Below, one piece after another: positions 31,774-45,220 of a DNA stretch of 64,000 bases (within the stretch, counting starts at the first letter, position 1; each line of letters starts with the position of its first letter). The notes beneath the pieces are model-generated. The model saw only the letters and a program-made list of their open reading frames with translations, was not told where the DNA came from and ran no database searches. Origin of the DNA: Coriaria nepalensis. Its lineage: Eukaryota > Streptophyta > Magnoliopsida > Cucurbitales > Coriariaceae. The translations under genes were made by a program, and so were the position numbers. Where the stretch lies: positions 55,870,569 to 55,934,568 of the forward strand of contig CP114481.1 of assembly GCA_027186245.1 (NCBI GenBank), given 5' to 3'.

Positions 31774-33551
31774 ATGGTTGAATCCTCAATGGCGGAGCAT
31801 GTCGATGCGCCAGAGTCACTGACGGAGAAGATCTCCGAGATGATTCATGATGGTCAAGATTTCTTGTCGTCACTGTCGCCGGCTCAGTCAATTTCAGAGG
31901 CTGTCAAATCCACGAAGTACAGGCTCTTCGGCAGAGAGAAGCCCGTCCACAAGCTCTTGGGCGGTGGAAAACGTAAACAATCGCTCTCTGTTTTTTTTTT
32001 TTTTCGATTTCTGTTACTTTTTTGTTTGTTTGATAGGAAAACGAGAGACGGTATAATGAATTTTAGCTTTATTCATTGAATTTCAATCTGCAGATCCAAC
32101 GCCTTCCCTGTTATTTTGATTTGAATCGTGCATTGTGTTCAATTGATGCATTTTTTTTGTTTTTTCCACGTGAGATTTAGTTGTGTGCGTAAATATGAAT
32201 GTTTTTATTGGTATAGTGTGTGTGTGTCTCTCTCTCTCTCTCTGTTTTTTTACTGCTCCACGAGAAAAATGCAGAAATAGAATGTGGTTGGTTTCAAATT
32301 TTCAGATCAATACAAGGTAGTTGATTAATATGAGTTTTTCTATGATTTGGAAATCCTCTGTTTCTGCATGGTTGGGCTTTTAGGATCAATGTCTCCTCTC
32401 ACCCTCCCCCTCTTTGTTTTTAATCTTCTCTATGATATCTGGTCCCTTAACAGAACATGTGAGTAGGGATCCTTAGAATGGAAAGCTGTGCAAATGCCTC
32501 ACATTTTCAATCCCTTCATCTGAAGCAAAACAACATGGGGATGTGGTTCTAGTTTGCTGATGATTCAAGAATAAATTACATTTATCCTGCCTTGAGATCT
32601 CCTAAGAATACTATTTCTCTTCTGTGTTTTCTCTACTATATACCATCTTTACATACCAGTGTGCTTATCTTCCTCTCCATCCTTTTGTACAAACACTGTC
32701 TTACATTGATTTCTTTTTCTTCAGCTGCTGATGTTTTCTTATGGAGGGACAAGAAAGTTTCTGGGGTTGCACTTGGTGCTGCGACGGTTTTGTGGGCTAT
32801 CTTTGAGTTGTTGAAGCATCACTTCATCACTCTTGTCTGCTACATACTAATACTCTCCTTGGCTATCCCTTTCATCTGGGTAAAAGTAGCGGTCTACATC
32901 AACGCGTATGCGATTGCACATCCTTTCCACCTTGACTCTTGTTTGATGTTATTTCTATCTGTCCTTAACTCACACTCTTCATCCATCTTAGGGCCCCTCC
33001 GAAGTTTCCGGAACTCACACTTCCAGAAGATTGTGTCCTCGCCTTGGCTTCTACCCTAATAAATGAAGCAAATCTAGCAATATCTTGTCTTCGCGATATT
33101 GCATCTGGAAGAGATATGAAGAAGTTTTTTTCTGTAAGTTTCACTGATCACTAATGCTAAATCAATTAGTTGATAAATTGCTACTAAGGATAATATGCTG
33201 CTTTGTTTTTTGACAGGTTATTGCTGGCCTGTGGGTAGTGTCTATAATTGGGAACTGGTTCAACCTCTTAACATCGTTGTACATATGTAAGAACAGTTTA
33301 CATTGATGTTTCTGGTTTGACATACTCATAACATGAACCATGATTTTTTTTCTGACATATAATCGGTTCTTGACAAAACAGCCTTTGTTTTGCTGCATAC
33401 TGTGCCGCTGTTTTACGAGAAATACGAGGACCAGGTTGATTTTTACGCTGAGAAGGCGATGATTGAGATCAAGAAGCAATACAAGGAATTTGATGCCAAG
33501 TTTTTGTGTAAAATCCCCAAAGGGCCAGCTAAAGAGAAGAAGACGGATTAG
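31774..33551 (+). CDS. reticulon-like protein, RTNLB class
   Basis: Five exons, 31774-31972, 32725-32905, 32992-33133, 33217-33286 and 33382-33551, join in frame to 253 residues. A short acidic N-terminus leads to [25 protein letters not shown], the plant reticulon-homology start. Two long hydrophobic hairpins follow (around [17 protein letters not shown] to [12 protein letters not shown], and [20 protein letters not shown] to [17 protein letters not shown]). The tail [13 protein letters not shown] is lysine-rich. Reticulons insert as wedges in the endoplasmic reticulum membrane and shape tubules; this is known for the family. An in-frame ATG at 31789 (MAEHVD) could also serve as start and resembles the MAE start of related proteins; I list the first ATG. 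No lesion was seen. Confidence 0.9.
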
Positions 33552-36003
33552 AGAGCGATCAGAAAGATTATTGTTTTCGAACGGAGGTGTTCGATGTTTC
33601 AGAAGCATAGTGATTGTTTATTTCTCCTTTAGATTCTTTATACTTTTACTATTGATTCTGTAACTCTCAATGAACCAACATTTTGAGGTACATAACAGCG
33701 TTCTCTTAGTATTGTTCCCCGACCTTAGAATTCTCTTATATTGCCATGCAAAAACAACCCAAGCTTGATCAGAACTTGCCCAAGTTTACTTTCTAAGGTT
33801 AATTAACATCATTGAGTTCATTTAAGTTCAAAATCGGCATAAGTTCAAAATCGGATTTCATCAATTTTGTCTGAAACAGCATAATAAAAATATGTCGTAA
33901 CAAAAGAAAAACAAATTATGTGCAACCAAAAAGAAAAAAAAAAAGTAAGCATTAATGGCTTAACTTAATCTAATAGCTTAATTACATGCATACAAGTCTT
34001 CATAATCAAGTGCTCATACTTATAACATACACACAAATTCTGTCATAGTTTGCAAGCTCCTTCAAATCTAGATTTTTGACTTTTTCTTTCGACAAAAGAG
34101 TCTTCAAGATCATTTCCCCGGCTCTCAATAGATGGAAGACCAACCATAATTGTGCTTGAATGAATGAATGGATGAATTAGATTGGACTGGAGACGAGAAG
34201 TTACGGGAGGCCCATCACTACTGGTCTCCAACTGAATAGTGGGCCAAAACTCTCCCAAACAAACATGCATAAAATTACCAAACCAAAAATTAGAAACTCT
34301 GTTAGTCTGTTAAGATATTACATAATACGTAATAAACTCAAACATGTATTTAAACCGCAGCAAATAGTTCATTCTAACAAAGAGGGACGAGGACGAGGAC
34401 GAGGATGGGGACGGGGACGATTATGTTCATCGTTCCGACATGCAACTGCGTTTTCTTACATTGATTATCAGGTAATTGAATTAGTAATTCCTTCTTCAAT
34501 GGTAAGTTGTTATGTAATTTTATTTTTTAATTAGCATTTGTAATTTGATTATTGATATTAATTTGATCACATTCGCTTTGTTTCTAGAAGTAAATTATAT
34601 TAAAAGTTTTTTCATTTCATACCAATAAAACCAAACACAAGCTAAAGCTAAGTTCTTCATTTCTAACAGCTAGATCTAGATATTCAGAATGAACAATCCG
34701 TGTGAAATAATGAGCTTTTGCGTCTTAGTCAGAATGTATTGTCGTTTAATATGAGAGGCTGGACCGTATTAAATGGTAGAAGATCATCCACGTAATTTAT
34801 TATGTTTGGTATTTCATATTTAAGTATTTGATTACGTGTCACTTCCCCATTTGTTTATTAAAATTTCTAAACTCTCTTTTTCATATTACAACTGTTTGGA
34901 TTGGTGTGGTCCATAATTTGCTCTTTACTTAGTTTTTTGAGTTTAACACAAATTTATAATGCTGCTGCCTCTGTCTCTTTCTAATTGTCTTGTAACTAAC
35001 TAGTCCGATATAGATGGGGAAGGGAGGATGCTTCTTGCTCTATAGTTTTACTAATTAATTAGTGTAATTAATTGATTAAAAGACATCTTTGCCACCTCCT
35101 TATTAGTTTACTACTAATTACTGAAACATAAGGACTATTCAAATACTTAAACCCTAATGAGCTACTCTTTAAAAGCGATGTCCTAATTAATGATCTCACA
35201 AACCATATGAGCTAGCAATTCTTTCATTGTCAGATACTCACATTAGTGTTAATATATCGATAAAACATAAACTGTACCTGAACATATTTTTGTCTTAACT
35301 AGCAAATTAAGCGAAGAACATATATAGTGACAGGAGATCACTATTACAATCAAACCTAATTAGCTTATCACTAATAATAATTAATACAATATAAATATAA
35401 AAGAAATTGGGTTCATGCATGACAGATCATAACTTGGCGTTACTTTGTCCTTTTGCATGGTCTTATATTCCATTTTCTGAATATTTAGTGCTTCTTACGT
35501 ATTGTCTTGTTTTTTGTAGTAAGCTACCTGGCTCCTGGTCCTCTCCCTCTCCCATTCCCTCTCTTTCTGTTATGTACGTATATATATATATATATATGCT
35601 AGCTGCCTATCTGTGTTTACTTAAAATTCAACGACTCTAAACAGATCACTAAATTTTGAATTCTCTTTTCCTCTACATGATTGACACTCCTGCTTGGTTG
35701 ATTAATCATCCCTTCATTCTGCTCATTACAGTCGTCTTGTTTGATTCTGCTTCGATTTAGTTCGACTTTTGAAGACCAGATTCCGCAGCTGTTGCAGCCA
35801 TTTTTCGATTCTCCGCTTCAGTATTGTTAAGGTCAGAAACCATTTCTCTGTACAATCTTCTTTCAATTTACATGTTTCTTTTTCATTGATTGTTCCCTAC
35901 AATGCTTGATCTGTTCTTACATTTTCTTCTCCTACATGTTCTAAGGTGTTGTTCTTATGGTTATGGCTTCTAGGTAGGTGGTGATCGATCTAATTGTTTC
36001 TTT
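33552..36003. other. long intergenic region before the SLAH3-like gene
   Basis: About 2.4 kb of mostly AT-rich DNA without a convincing gene. A hexanucleotide-like array (ggacga units) occupies about 34384-34419. A (TA)n run lies at 35579-35597. From about 35690 the sequence is C/T-rich and carries likely splice sites of a 5'-leader intron of the downstream channel gene, but its exons cannot be fixed by eye. Confidence 0.45.
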
Positions 36004-38341
36004 ATGGACGACGATAGTATTAAGAAACATCACGAGGATTCAGTACGGGAAGAGGTCCCGGATGTTCCAACACTTATCAAATACATATCCTCAAATGAAG
36101 TTGCTGACTTTGACATTAACATCGAAGAAGTCGGATTCCTCGATCGACCATCCGATCATGACCCGATTCATGATTTCCAAACTGATGTAAGTTCATTATC
36201 TGATCTTTTCATTCCAATTTAAAAAATAACAGGTTTTTACAAAGTGATGGAAAAGATCATGAACAAGAGCTGCCCTTCTTAATTTTGCAGCTTATGAATG
36301 AGGAATATTCCCAATTACATTCCATGAATCATCAACGGAAGCCTTCTATGTCCATAAGCATGCCTGTATCTCCCTTAGAATCTCACTCTAGAAACACCAA
36401 AAGAGTTTATTTTGGTGGAGAAACCGATTTCCAAACGAAAACCAACTCCTATGAGGAATTCCGTTTGCCTAGTGAAGACAAACCGGAACCGGAATTAGAA
36501 CCCGTAAAGTTTTTCTCTCAGCCAATTCCATCTGTTATCTCTGGCAGCGCTACTACTACATTTGGTGTAGAACAGACCCAGGGCATTAATTTTGTACACC
36601 CTAGTATTAAAAAGTTGAAAGATAAGCGATTTGATTCGTTCAAAACATGGTCTGGTGCACTTGAGAGGCAAATAACAAGTCTTCGCCGAAAGCAACCGAA
36701 AGAAACTGGACCCGAATGTCAGGATGGTGATATCACCCAGGAGAGGAAAGCTGTTGGAAATGTACCCGAAAATATTCCCGTTCACCGTTACTTTGACGCC
36801 TTAGAAGGGCCTGAATTAGAAACTCTAAGGGTATGTATTTATATATGTTTGATTTCTGTAACCTTCATATTGCTTAGTTCAATGGTGTCCTAATTTTGAA
36901 ATAGGCTTCAGAGGAAATGGTTCTGCCGCATGACAAGACATGGCCGTTCCTGCTGCGTTATCCGATCTCATCTTTCGGTATATGTCTAGGTATAGGAAGC
37001 CAAGCTGTAATGTGGAAAACATTAGCTACTTCTGTTTCAACAAAATACCTCCATATAAGCTTGAAAATAAATCTTGTCCTATGGATCATAACCATAGCTC
37101 TTATCGCCATTGTCTCTTTCATTTACCTTCTCAAGGTGATCCTCTACTTTGAAGCTGTTCGCCGTGAATATTACCATCCAATCAGAGTCAACTTCTTCTT
37201 TGCTCCATGGATAGCCCTTTTGTTCTTAGCTCTAGGGGCACCACCTTCAATTGCAGAAGACCTCCATCCGGCTCTTTGGTATGTTCTTATGGCACCAATT
37301 TGTTGCCTTGAAATTAAGATTTATGGACAATGGATGTCAGGTGGACAAAGGCGGCTTTCCAAAGTGGCTAACCCTTCGAACCATTTGTCCATTGTCGGGA
37401 ACTTTGTCGGGGCTTTGCTGGGAGCGTCGATGGGTCTAAAAGAAGGTCCGATATTCTTCTTTGCGGTGGGGTTGGCCCATTATTCGGTCTTGTTCGTTAC
37501 TCTCTATCAGAGGCTCCCGACAAATGAGACTCTACCGAAGGAGTTGCATCCGGTTTTCTTTCTTTTCGTAGCTGCACCTAGTGTGGCATCTATGGCTTGG
37601 GCAAGGATTCAAGGCTCGTTCGACTATGGTTCGCGCATAGCTTATTTCATTGCCCTGTTCCTTTATTTCTCACTGGTTTGTCCCAAGAAATCCTTACTCA
37701 GTCCTTATTGCTAACTTATTTCCACCAAGATATGCACAATATTAACATGCTATCTACCATTCTCTCTTGTTCTTTTGCAGGCTGTTCGGATAAATTTTTT
37801 CAGAGGTTTCAAGTACGATTCTGTTTTTACAATTTTTCTCACACACATATATATATATATATATATATTCATGAAAAATTCTTACACTCTAATTAGAGTG
37901 TGCAATAATATATGCCTCTACTAGTCGTTTCAGTTTCTCATTTTGATTATCTTTCTGAATGATAGATTCTCTTTGGCATGGTGGGCCTACACTTTTCCAA
38001 TGACTGGTGCAGCCATTGCAACCATTAGATATTCAAATGAAGTCACAAGCATCGTAGCTCGAGCTTTGACTGTTATACTTTCGACTATGGCTACTCTAAC
38101 AGTGACGGCTCTGCTTGTGACGACAATCCTTCATGCCTTTGTGCTAAGAGACCTCTTCCCTAATGACATTGCAATTGCTATAAGTGATAGAAAGGTGAAG
38201 CCGCACAGAAATTGGTTTCATCAAAGACACGGGAGTACGGATTCCAGAGACATTGAAAAATTCTTGAAGTTTTCGGACCCGAATGGAAAAGATCTAGAAG
38301 CTTCGGTAGAGCAACCAGGCTCGGAGCAAAAGAAATATTGA
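36004..38341 (+). CDS. SLAH3: S-type anion channel, SLAH3-like
   Basis: Exons 36004-36186, 36291-36830, 36905-37675, 37781-37812 and 37966-38341 join to 633 residues, nearly the length of Arabidopsis SLAH3. A long hydrophilic N-terminus has the SLAH2/3 features KPSMSISMPVSP and KRVYFGGETDF. It precedes the ten-helix TehA/SLAC1 domain, starting at TWPFLLRYPISSFGICLGIG. AWWAYTFPMTGAAIATIRYS matches the SLAC1 helix whose Phe450 is the pore gate; the equivalent here is Phe519. The C-terminus is charged. SLAH3 conducts nitrate and chloride at the plasma membrane and is switched on by calcium-dependent kinases acting on the N-terminus; this is known for the family. The exon of only 32 bp is supported by phase and conservation (VRINFFRGFK). 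Orthology to SLAH3 rather than SLAH2 is likely but not proven. Confidence 0.9.
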
Positions 38342-39382
38342 GCGGCCTCTTATATACATTCTGCTTCAACTTTTGTCCATTGATTCGATCGGCTTTGTGT
38401 GTTGATGTTTGGAATTCTTAACAATTTTCACCTCTACATAGGAAGAAGGAATATGTTCTTGCAGTTTGTTAGTTTCAGTGAATATGTTTAGCGGGAGAAA
38501 AGTGAATGGGTTTGAAATGAGAAGAGCATTAGGTAGTTTGTAGAATTGCCAGTACTGTATATTATGTGGTAATAAAATATGTATATGTTCAAGAACTATA
38601 CAGTTAAGAGAAGTACTGCTTATGGTTAGTATACAAAATATCTATCTTATGATATTATGAAGTATAAAATGAATTGAACGATCAAACCTCAATCGGCCAA
38701 CTTGAATAATTTTTCAAACCGGAGTACTAATAAGTAGAGATCCAAATTTCAACAAGTGAAGAAATATGATTAAAGATTCATCCATGAAATGCGACTATTG
38801 TGAAATATAAGATCATCAAAGCCGAATTAAAACTCAACATTGACTTTTTACTTCATTGAGCTGGTCGCAATCAAACAGACTAAGAAAAAACCAAAATAAA
38901 AATCATCTGAAATAATTACATAAAACAAAAACCCAGATCCTCTTACCTACATACATGTGTGAATTTGTGAAAGTGTGAAAATCTGAATCATCTTCATGCT
39001 CCATATAAACTGTAATGTAATGTACTTCTTGTCTTATCACAATCTTTCGGTTTAGTGACAGAATAAGTGTCATACCAGAACCACACAACGTCAACCACGT
39101 GTGCCATAATCCACTATTCATCCACCATCCACCTCAGCTCAGCCGTCCATTCTATCCTCACTATTTTTCAAACTTATAGCTCACCCACCGAAGTACACGC
39201 GTTAAATTATCCACTTAATCTCTCTCTGTTTTTCTCTTACATATAGACAGGACAAGGAGCTTGGCCTATAATAATGGATATACAGGCACTTTGTACATGT
39301 ACATACATATAAAAGGAAGACATGATAATTAGTTGTTAATAAGAATTAAGAATAACAATCTGGCTCGAGCGTGCACGCATGC
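38342..39382. other. intergenic, promoter side of the receptor kinase
   Basis: AT-rich with no gene seen. A TATA-like box atataaaag at 39307-39315 lies 68 bp before the receptor-kinase start codon, a plausible spacing. Confidence 0.5.
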
Positions 39383-42300
39383 ATGGCTAATCATGATCAT
39401 CTAAGAGCTTGTTCATGGGTAGTTTTGTTGTTGATGGTAGTGATTATGGGAGGAGGGCTTAGATATCATAATGGTCATGGTTGTTGCATGGGAAGCCAGT
39501 TGATTGATCTGGGTTCAAAATTGTTGGCCCGTGAAGAAAACAGAGCATGGATTTCTGAAAACTCAACCTTTGCATTTGGGTTCACTCCATTATCTCGATC
39601 TTCTCATCAGTTTCAGTTAGCGATTTGGCTTCCACAGCTTCCTGGAGATACCACTCTTGTTTGGTCGGCTAAAAGGTCTGTTTCAGTTATCAAGAACAAC
39701 ATTTATTATATTATTATTAGTACTGTTTAATTTTCTCCAAAATCATGTACTCGATGGTATATATATGTAATGATATAGAAACACTCCGGTGACGATGGAT
39801 GCGATCGTAGAGCTGGACCGGACCGGAAACTTAATCCTCAGTGACGGAGGGGCCACCGTATGGGCCTCAAACACTTCCGGTGCGGGGGTCCAGTTCGCTG
39901 TCATGTCCGAAACCGGAAACTTCATCCTCTTGAACGCAGACAACCGTCCTCTCTGGCAAAGCTTTTCACATCCATCGGATACTCTTCTCCCGAACCAGCC
40001 ATTGTCAGTCTCTTCAGAGCTCACAAGCACTGCCAAATCACCCTCCCATGGCGGGTACTTCTCCTTAAAAATGCTCCAGCAACCCACTTCCTTAAGCCTC
40101 TCCCTGACCTTCAACTTGCCCGATCATAAAAGCTTCGCAAATTATTCATACTGGTCTGGACCTGATATATCGAACGTTACAGGAGATGTTATTGCAGTTT
40201 TAGATGAAGCAGGAAGCTTTGGACTTGTCTATGGTGATTCTTCAGATGGAGCAGTATATGTTTATAAAAATGATTTGGATAATGGAGGGTTATCTAAACC
40301 AGAAAATGTGTCCCTTTCAATGAGCCTCTCAACCGTTCGACGAATTTCCATAGAGAGCAACGGGAATTTACGGTTATACCGTTGGGACAATGATGTTAAT
40401 GGGTCCCGCCAGTGGGTCCCGGAATGGGCTGCCATGTCTAATCCATGCGAAATTGCTGGAACTTGTGGTAATGGAATATGTAGATTGGACAGAAGCAAAA
40501 CCAATGCTTCTTGTTCATGCTTGCCTGGAACCTGTAAGGATGATGTTAATGATGGCTTATGCTTTGAGAATAATTCATCATCTTTGATCGGGAAATGTGA
40601 GTTATCGGAGAGTGAGAACCGATCCATGGATTTTAGAATGGCAATGGTGCAGCAAACAAATTACTATTTCTCTGAAATTTCTGTGATTGTGAATTATAGT
40701 GATATTGATTCTGTATCTAAATGTGGGGATGCTTGTTTATTGAATTGTGAATGTGTTGCTTCGGTTTACGGGCTTGATGATGAGAAACCCGTTTGTTGGG
40801 TGTTAAAGAGCTTGGATTTTGGTGGGTTTGAGGACCCAAGTTCGACCCTTTTTGTGAAAGTTAGATCCAATGGATCTAATAGTGATAATGAAGGAGGAGG
40901 ATCTGGTGATGCTGATGAGGGTTCTTCAAAAGGAGGATTAGGGAATGGGAGAGAGAAGGTTTTGGTTATTCCTATTGTGTTAAGCATGACTTTTCTTATC
41001 GCGCTACTTTGCCTTTTGCTGTATTACAATGTTCATAGGAGGATGCAAATGAGAAGAGCTATGGAGCAGTCTTTGATCCTATCTGGTGCTCCCTTGAGTC
41101 TCACTTACCGGGATTTGCAAATTGGAACAAGTAATTTTTCCCAGCTGCTTGGAACAGGTAGAAGCTTGTTGACAAACATTGGAAGTAATAGAAGCAATCA
41201 AATTTCGTTTTTTTTTTTTTTTTTTTTTTAACTAATTTTTTACTCTTTTTTGTAGGGGGATTTGGGAGTGTGTATAAGGGAAGCCTTGGAGATGGAACTT
41301 TAATTGCAGTAAAGAAACTCGAGAGAGTTTTTCCTCATGGTGAGAAGGAATTCATAACTGAAGTAAACACTATTGGATCAATGCATCACATGAACTTAGT
41401 CCGTCTTTGCGGATACTGCTCTGAGGGATCTCAGAGGTGACCAAAATTGCTCAATTCTTTTTATAATATTCTCTCTTTGTAACTAGTCTGAAAATTTTGA
41501 TGATCTTTTGATAGGCTGCTTGTTTACGAGTTCATGAAAAACGGATCACTAGATAAATGGATCTTCTCATCATATCAAAGTGGAGATAGAGTCTTAGGTT
41601 GGGCATCTAGGTTTCAAATAGCAATAGCCACAGCACAAGGAATTGCTTATTTCCACGAACAATGTAGGAATAGAATCATACACTGTGACATAAAGCCGGA
41701 GAACATATTACTGGACGAAAACTTCTGTCCAAAAGTATCAGATTTTGGGCTGGCAAAGCTCATGGGAAGGGAACATTCTCATGTTGTAACTATGGTTAGA
41801 GGAACTAGAGGATATTTAGCTCCTGAGTGGATCAGTAATCGCCCCATTACTGTAAAAGCCGACGTTTATAGCTATGGAATGCTTCTTCTGGAGATTATTG
41901 GTGGCAGGAGAAACCTTGACATGTCTTATGATGCAGAAGACTTCTTCTATCCTGGCTGGGCCTTTAAGGTATATTCATAATTTTCTGCCAAGTTATTTTT
42001 GAAGCTAATAGATTAAGTAAGCTAATTAGCATCTGGGACTTTTTTTTTTTTTTTTTCTTCTTCAGGAGATGACAAGTGGGACCTTATTGAAAGTTGCAGA
42101 TAGGAGGCTAAATGGTGCAGTAGATGAAGAAGAGTTGAAGAGAGCTTTAAAAGTTGCATTTTGGTGCATTCAAGACGAGGTGTCAGTGAGACCAACAATG
42201 GGGGAAGTGGTGAAGATGTTGGAAGGATCGATTGATACGATTAATACTCCGCCAATGCCGCAAACGGTACTGGAATTGATGGAGGAAGGTTTAGAATGTG

Positions 42301-42416
42301 CATATAGAGCCATGAAAAGGGACTGTAATCAATTTAGTTCCTTCACTGTAAATACTACTATTCATCCTTCTTCTTCTCATGCTACATGTAGTTACTCCAC
42401 CATGTCTCCTAGATAA
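39383..42416 (+). CDS. G-type lectin S-receptor-like Ser/Thr kinase
   Basis: Exons 39383-39675, 39779-41157, 41256-41436, 41515-41968 and 42066-42416 join to 885 residues. Order: a hydrophobic signal segment (VVLLLMVVIMGGG), a B-lectin domain (FAFGFTPLS, GNLILSDGGATVWASN, LWQSFSHPSDTLLPNQ), a Cys-rich EGF/PAN-like region (CGNGICRL to CECVASVYG), a membrane helix (VLVIPIVLSMTFLIALLCLLLYY) and a kinase domain. The kinase shows GTGGFGSVYKG, the VAIK-type lysine (IAVKKL), HCDIKPEN, SDFGLAK and APEW. The HCD form makes it a non-RD kinase, common in immune-type receptors. Overall it resembles Arabidopsis At5g24080. It should sit in the plasma membrane; the ligand is unknown. The frame is intact. 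Note the poly-T acceptor tract at 41208-41229. The class is certain, the exact orthologue less so. Confidence 0.9.
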
Positions 42417-42996
42417 TCCAAATATCCAAAGTCACAAAAAAATGCAAAAGAAACAAATTTTTTATTTTTTTTAAAAATTGAATTATTGTTTAGAGGTTTG
42501 AATTTTGTTATATGGAGGTGACGTATTTGTTTAAGATTGGAGAAAACTGCACAAAATACATTCAAATTAGATTCAAGTTGAATTTTTAGAAACAAACGGG
42601 GTCAATATGGAATTTTTATTAGGACAAGAATGAAGAAATTTTCGTGCATAATTTCAGCCTTCTTATATTATATATGTTTAATTTTTATCTAATAATATAG
42701 TTTTATTTATTAAAAATAATGCATGTCACTCAAAAAAATTTCGAAAATTTATTGTATAAATGTGACTAACGTGATGAAAGAAAGTAACATTTGCTACTTT
42801 TGAAAATCATTTATAAGAGAGTATTTAAGAAGAAGAAGAAAAAGTAAAAAAAAACGATTTCTGTCAGTTTTGAAAACAGAAAACTATTTCACTTCTTTTA
42901 TCTCTCGTCTGCCCAGACGGGACCGGTCTGGGCTGCCTCTAATCAGATCCTTTCCAAGCAGCTGCATATAACATAGTAATAGATAGAGAAACGAGG

Positions 42997-43026
<30 letters not shown>
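42417..43026. other. intergenic, PABN promoter side
   Basis: AT-rich with no gene seen. It ends in a (GA)n run (about 43000-43026) that forms the last part of the likely 5' leader of the PABN gene, directly before the ATG. Confidence 0.5.
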
Positions 43027-43031
<5 letters not shown>

Positions 43032-45220
43032 GCACAACACCAACGACGAAGAGCAGGAGCACGGAGTGTATGGAGGAGATATCCCTGACGAGGAATACGA
43101 GATGGATGGCGACGTCGACATGTCATATTCAGCTGCTAGGGCTGAAGATGAAGGATATGAAGAAGAAGAAGACCCCAATAATGCTAACTCCAAGGTCTAA
43201 TCTCTTCCCTCTCTTTTGCCCTAATTTCTATATCCTCCCTCTTATCTCTGCGAGGTTTCTTATTCTATAGTGCTTTTCTTCTCTCGATTGTAAAATTAGG
43301 ATTTGGAGGACATGAAGAAGAGGCTGAAGGAAATCGAAGAAGAAGCAGGTGCCCTAAGGGAGATGCAGGCTAAGGTCGAGAAGGAGATGGGAGCTGTTCA
43401 AGGTCTTCTATTTCGGCTGCTAATTTATTTACATCTACCTGATGTTTCGTGCCCTTTTCCATTTGCTTTGTGAGATTGAAGTCTTAATTACTATTAAACT
43501 AGAGTCAAGCTAGAATGAGAATTAGAGCTTCATATTTTGAATTCGTTACTGGGTCTAGCTTAGGAGTTGTTTTCCTTTATGAAGGCTTTATTAGGGTGAA
43601 ATCCTAGCGGAGGCATCCGTATGAGTTTTTGTGCACTTGTTATTTCTTGGTTAAGACGCTTGAGGTGGTTACTGTTTTGACTCTTTCACCTCCTAATGGG
43701 CGTTTGTAGTGAAGTACAGAAGGTTAGAAACCCCATCACTTTAGGGGTCTTAGGGTTTCTTGGTTGTTCATGGACAAAAATTAGAGAAGTAAATTGCCTG
43801 AATTTGCGCTTGAGGGTAGTACGTTGTCTTGACAGCTGCAAAGCAGTATGGTGGTGGTATGGCTGTACCTTCCTGAATTTTGAAAACTAGATACTAACCT
43901 TCCAAGCGAATTTGATGGTTCTGCGAACAATACTAAATGAAGATATGTGAGAAAGGATTTGTTTGTGATTTTTATATTCGCTCCTATAGCACAGAGTTAT
44001 ATGGACTTTTAAGAGGTAGAGGTTCTGAGGTGCAGGTTCCATGTAAATCATTTCTAATGGTTATAAGTTTTTATTAGACATATATTCCTGCATCTCATTT
44101 CTAACACTTATGTTAATAATGCTCTTTATCTTTTGTTTCCATTCCTGATTAACGTTCGTTCTTGTGATCATGTGTGAAGATCCCTCTGGTTCCTCTGCAA
44201 CACAAGCTGAGAAGGAGGAAGTGGATGGTCGATCCATATATGTTGGTAATGTAAGTTTTGGCAATCCATTCTGATACTCTCTCAATTCTGATCAAATTGA
44301 TTAATCTTACTTCAACTGAAATATTATGGTTATCAATTTATCTATACATTCTACTTATGAAAATCTATGTGGTTTGTTATGAACATTCTTAATTTGAGTA
44401 ATGTTTATGTGACTTTAAGAAGTTCATCCTTATCTGTTCTAGTCTTATGAATATTTGTAAGCCTCAGATGTATACGTCATTGAGCCTTGGAGTGAGAATT
44501 TATTCTAATGTTGTGTCTTTAAAATAGGTTGACTATGCATGTACTCCTGAGGAAGTCCAGCAGCACTTTCAGTCATGTGGAACAGTTAACAGGGTGACAA
44601 TTTTGACAGACAAGTTTGGTCAGCCAAAAGGATTTGCTTATGTTGAGTTTGTTGAGACTGACGCTGTCCAGAATGCTCTACTGTTGAATGAATCAGAATT
44701 GCATGGTCGTCAATTAAAGGTCCTTGAATTTTTTTCATATAGGGTCATGAAGACAACTTATCATCTACTTCAGTTTTCTTATTATGGTGGTGGCCTTTTT
44801 GGTACATGTTCAGGTCTCTGCTAAGCGGACAAATGTTCCGGGTCTGAAGCAGTACCGAGGAAGGCGTCCGAACCCATATCTTGGTTTTCGATCACGAAGG
44901 CCCTTCATGCCTGCTGCGCCTTTCTATCCTGGGTATACATATGGGTAAGCACGTAAGATTTTGACACAATACTTGACATCTCATGCATCTCAAACCTAAG
45001 TAACATGGCTAAAAAAGAGGACGGTGTACATAAATCAGAATTGTTATTCATCAAAATAGATAGTATAATTCTCTACATTATGGTTATCTCGTGAAACTTA
45101 ATTACAATATTAGTTCTTTGTCGTATTTTCTGAGAGATGATTTTCATGCTACTTAATGTTAATTTCCTCTGCAGAAGGGTTCCAAGGTTTAGGCGGCCCA
45201 TGCGCTACAGGCCATACTGA
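43027..45220 (+). CDS. nuclear poly(A)-binding protein PABN/PABPN1-like
   Basis: Six exons, 43027-43194, 43300-43402, 44180-44250, 44528-44719, 44814-44944 and 45175-45220, join to 236 residues. An acidic N-terminus ([18 protein letters not shown]) leads to a coiled-coil helix ([20 protein letters not shown]). A single RRM follows with RNP2 (SIYVGNVDY) and RNP1 (KGFAYVEF), and then an arginine-rich C-terminus ([32 protein letters not shown]). This is the layout of PABPN1 and the three Arabidopsis PABN proteins, which bind the growing poly(A) tail in the nucleus and set its length. All junctions keep phase and no lesion was seen. Confidence 0.93.

Noticed and set aside
34265..34534. Short open frame containing an Arg-Gly array (ggacga repeats)
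   Set aside because: The coding look comes from a simple repeat; no conserved sequence around it.
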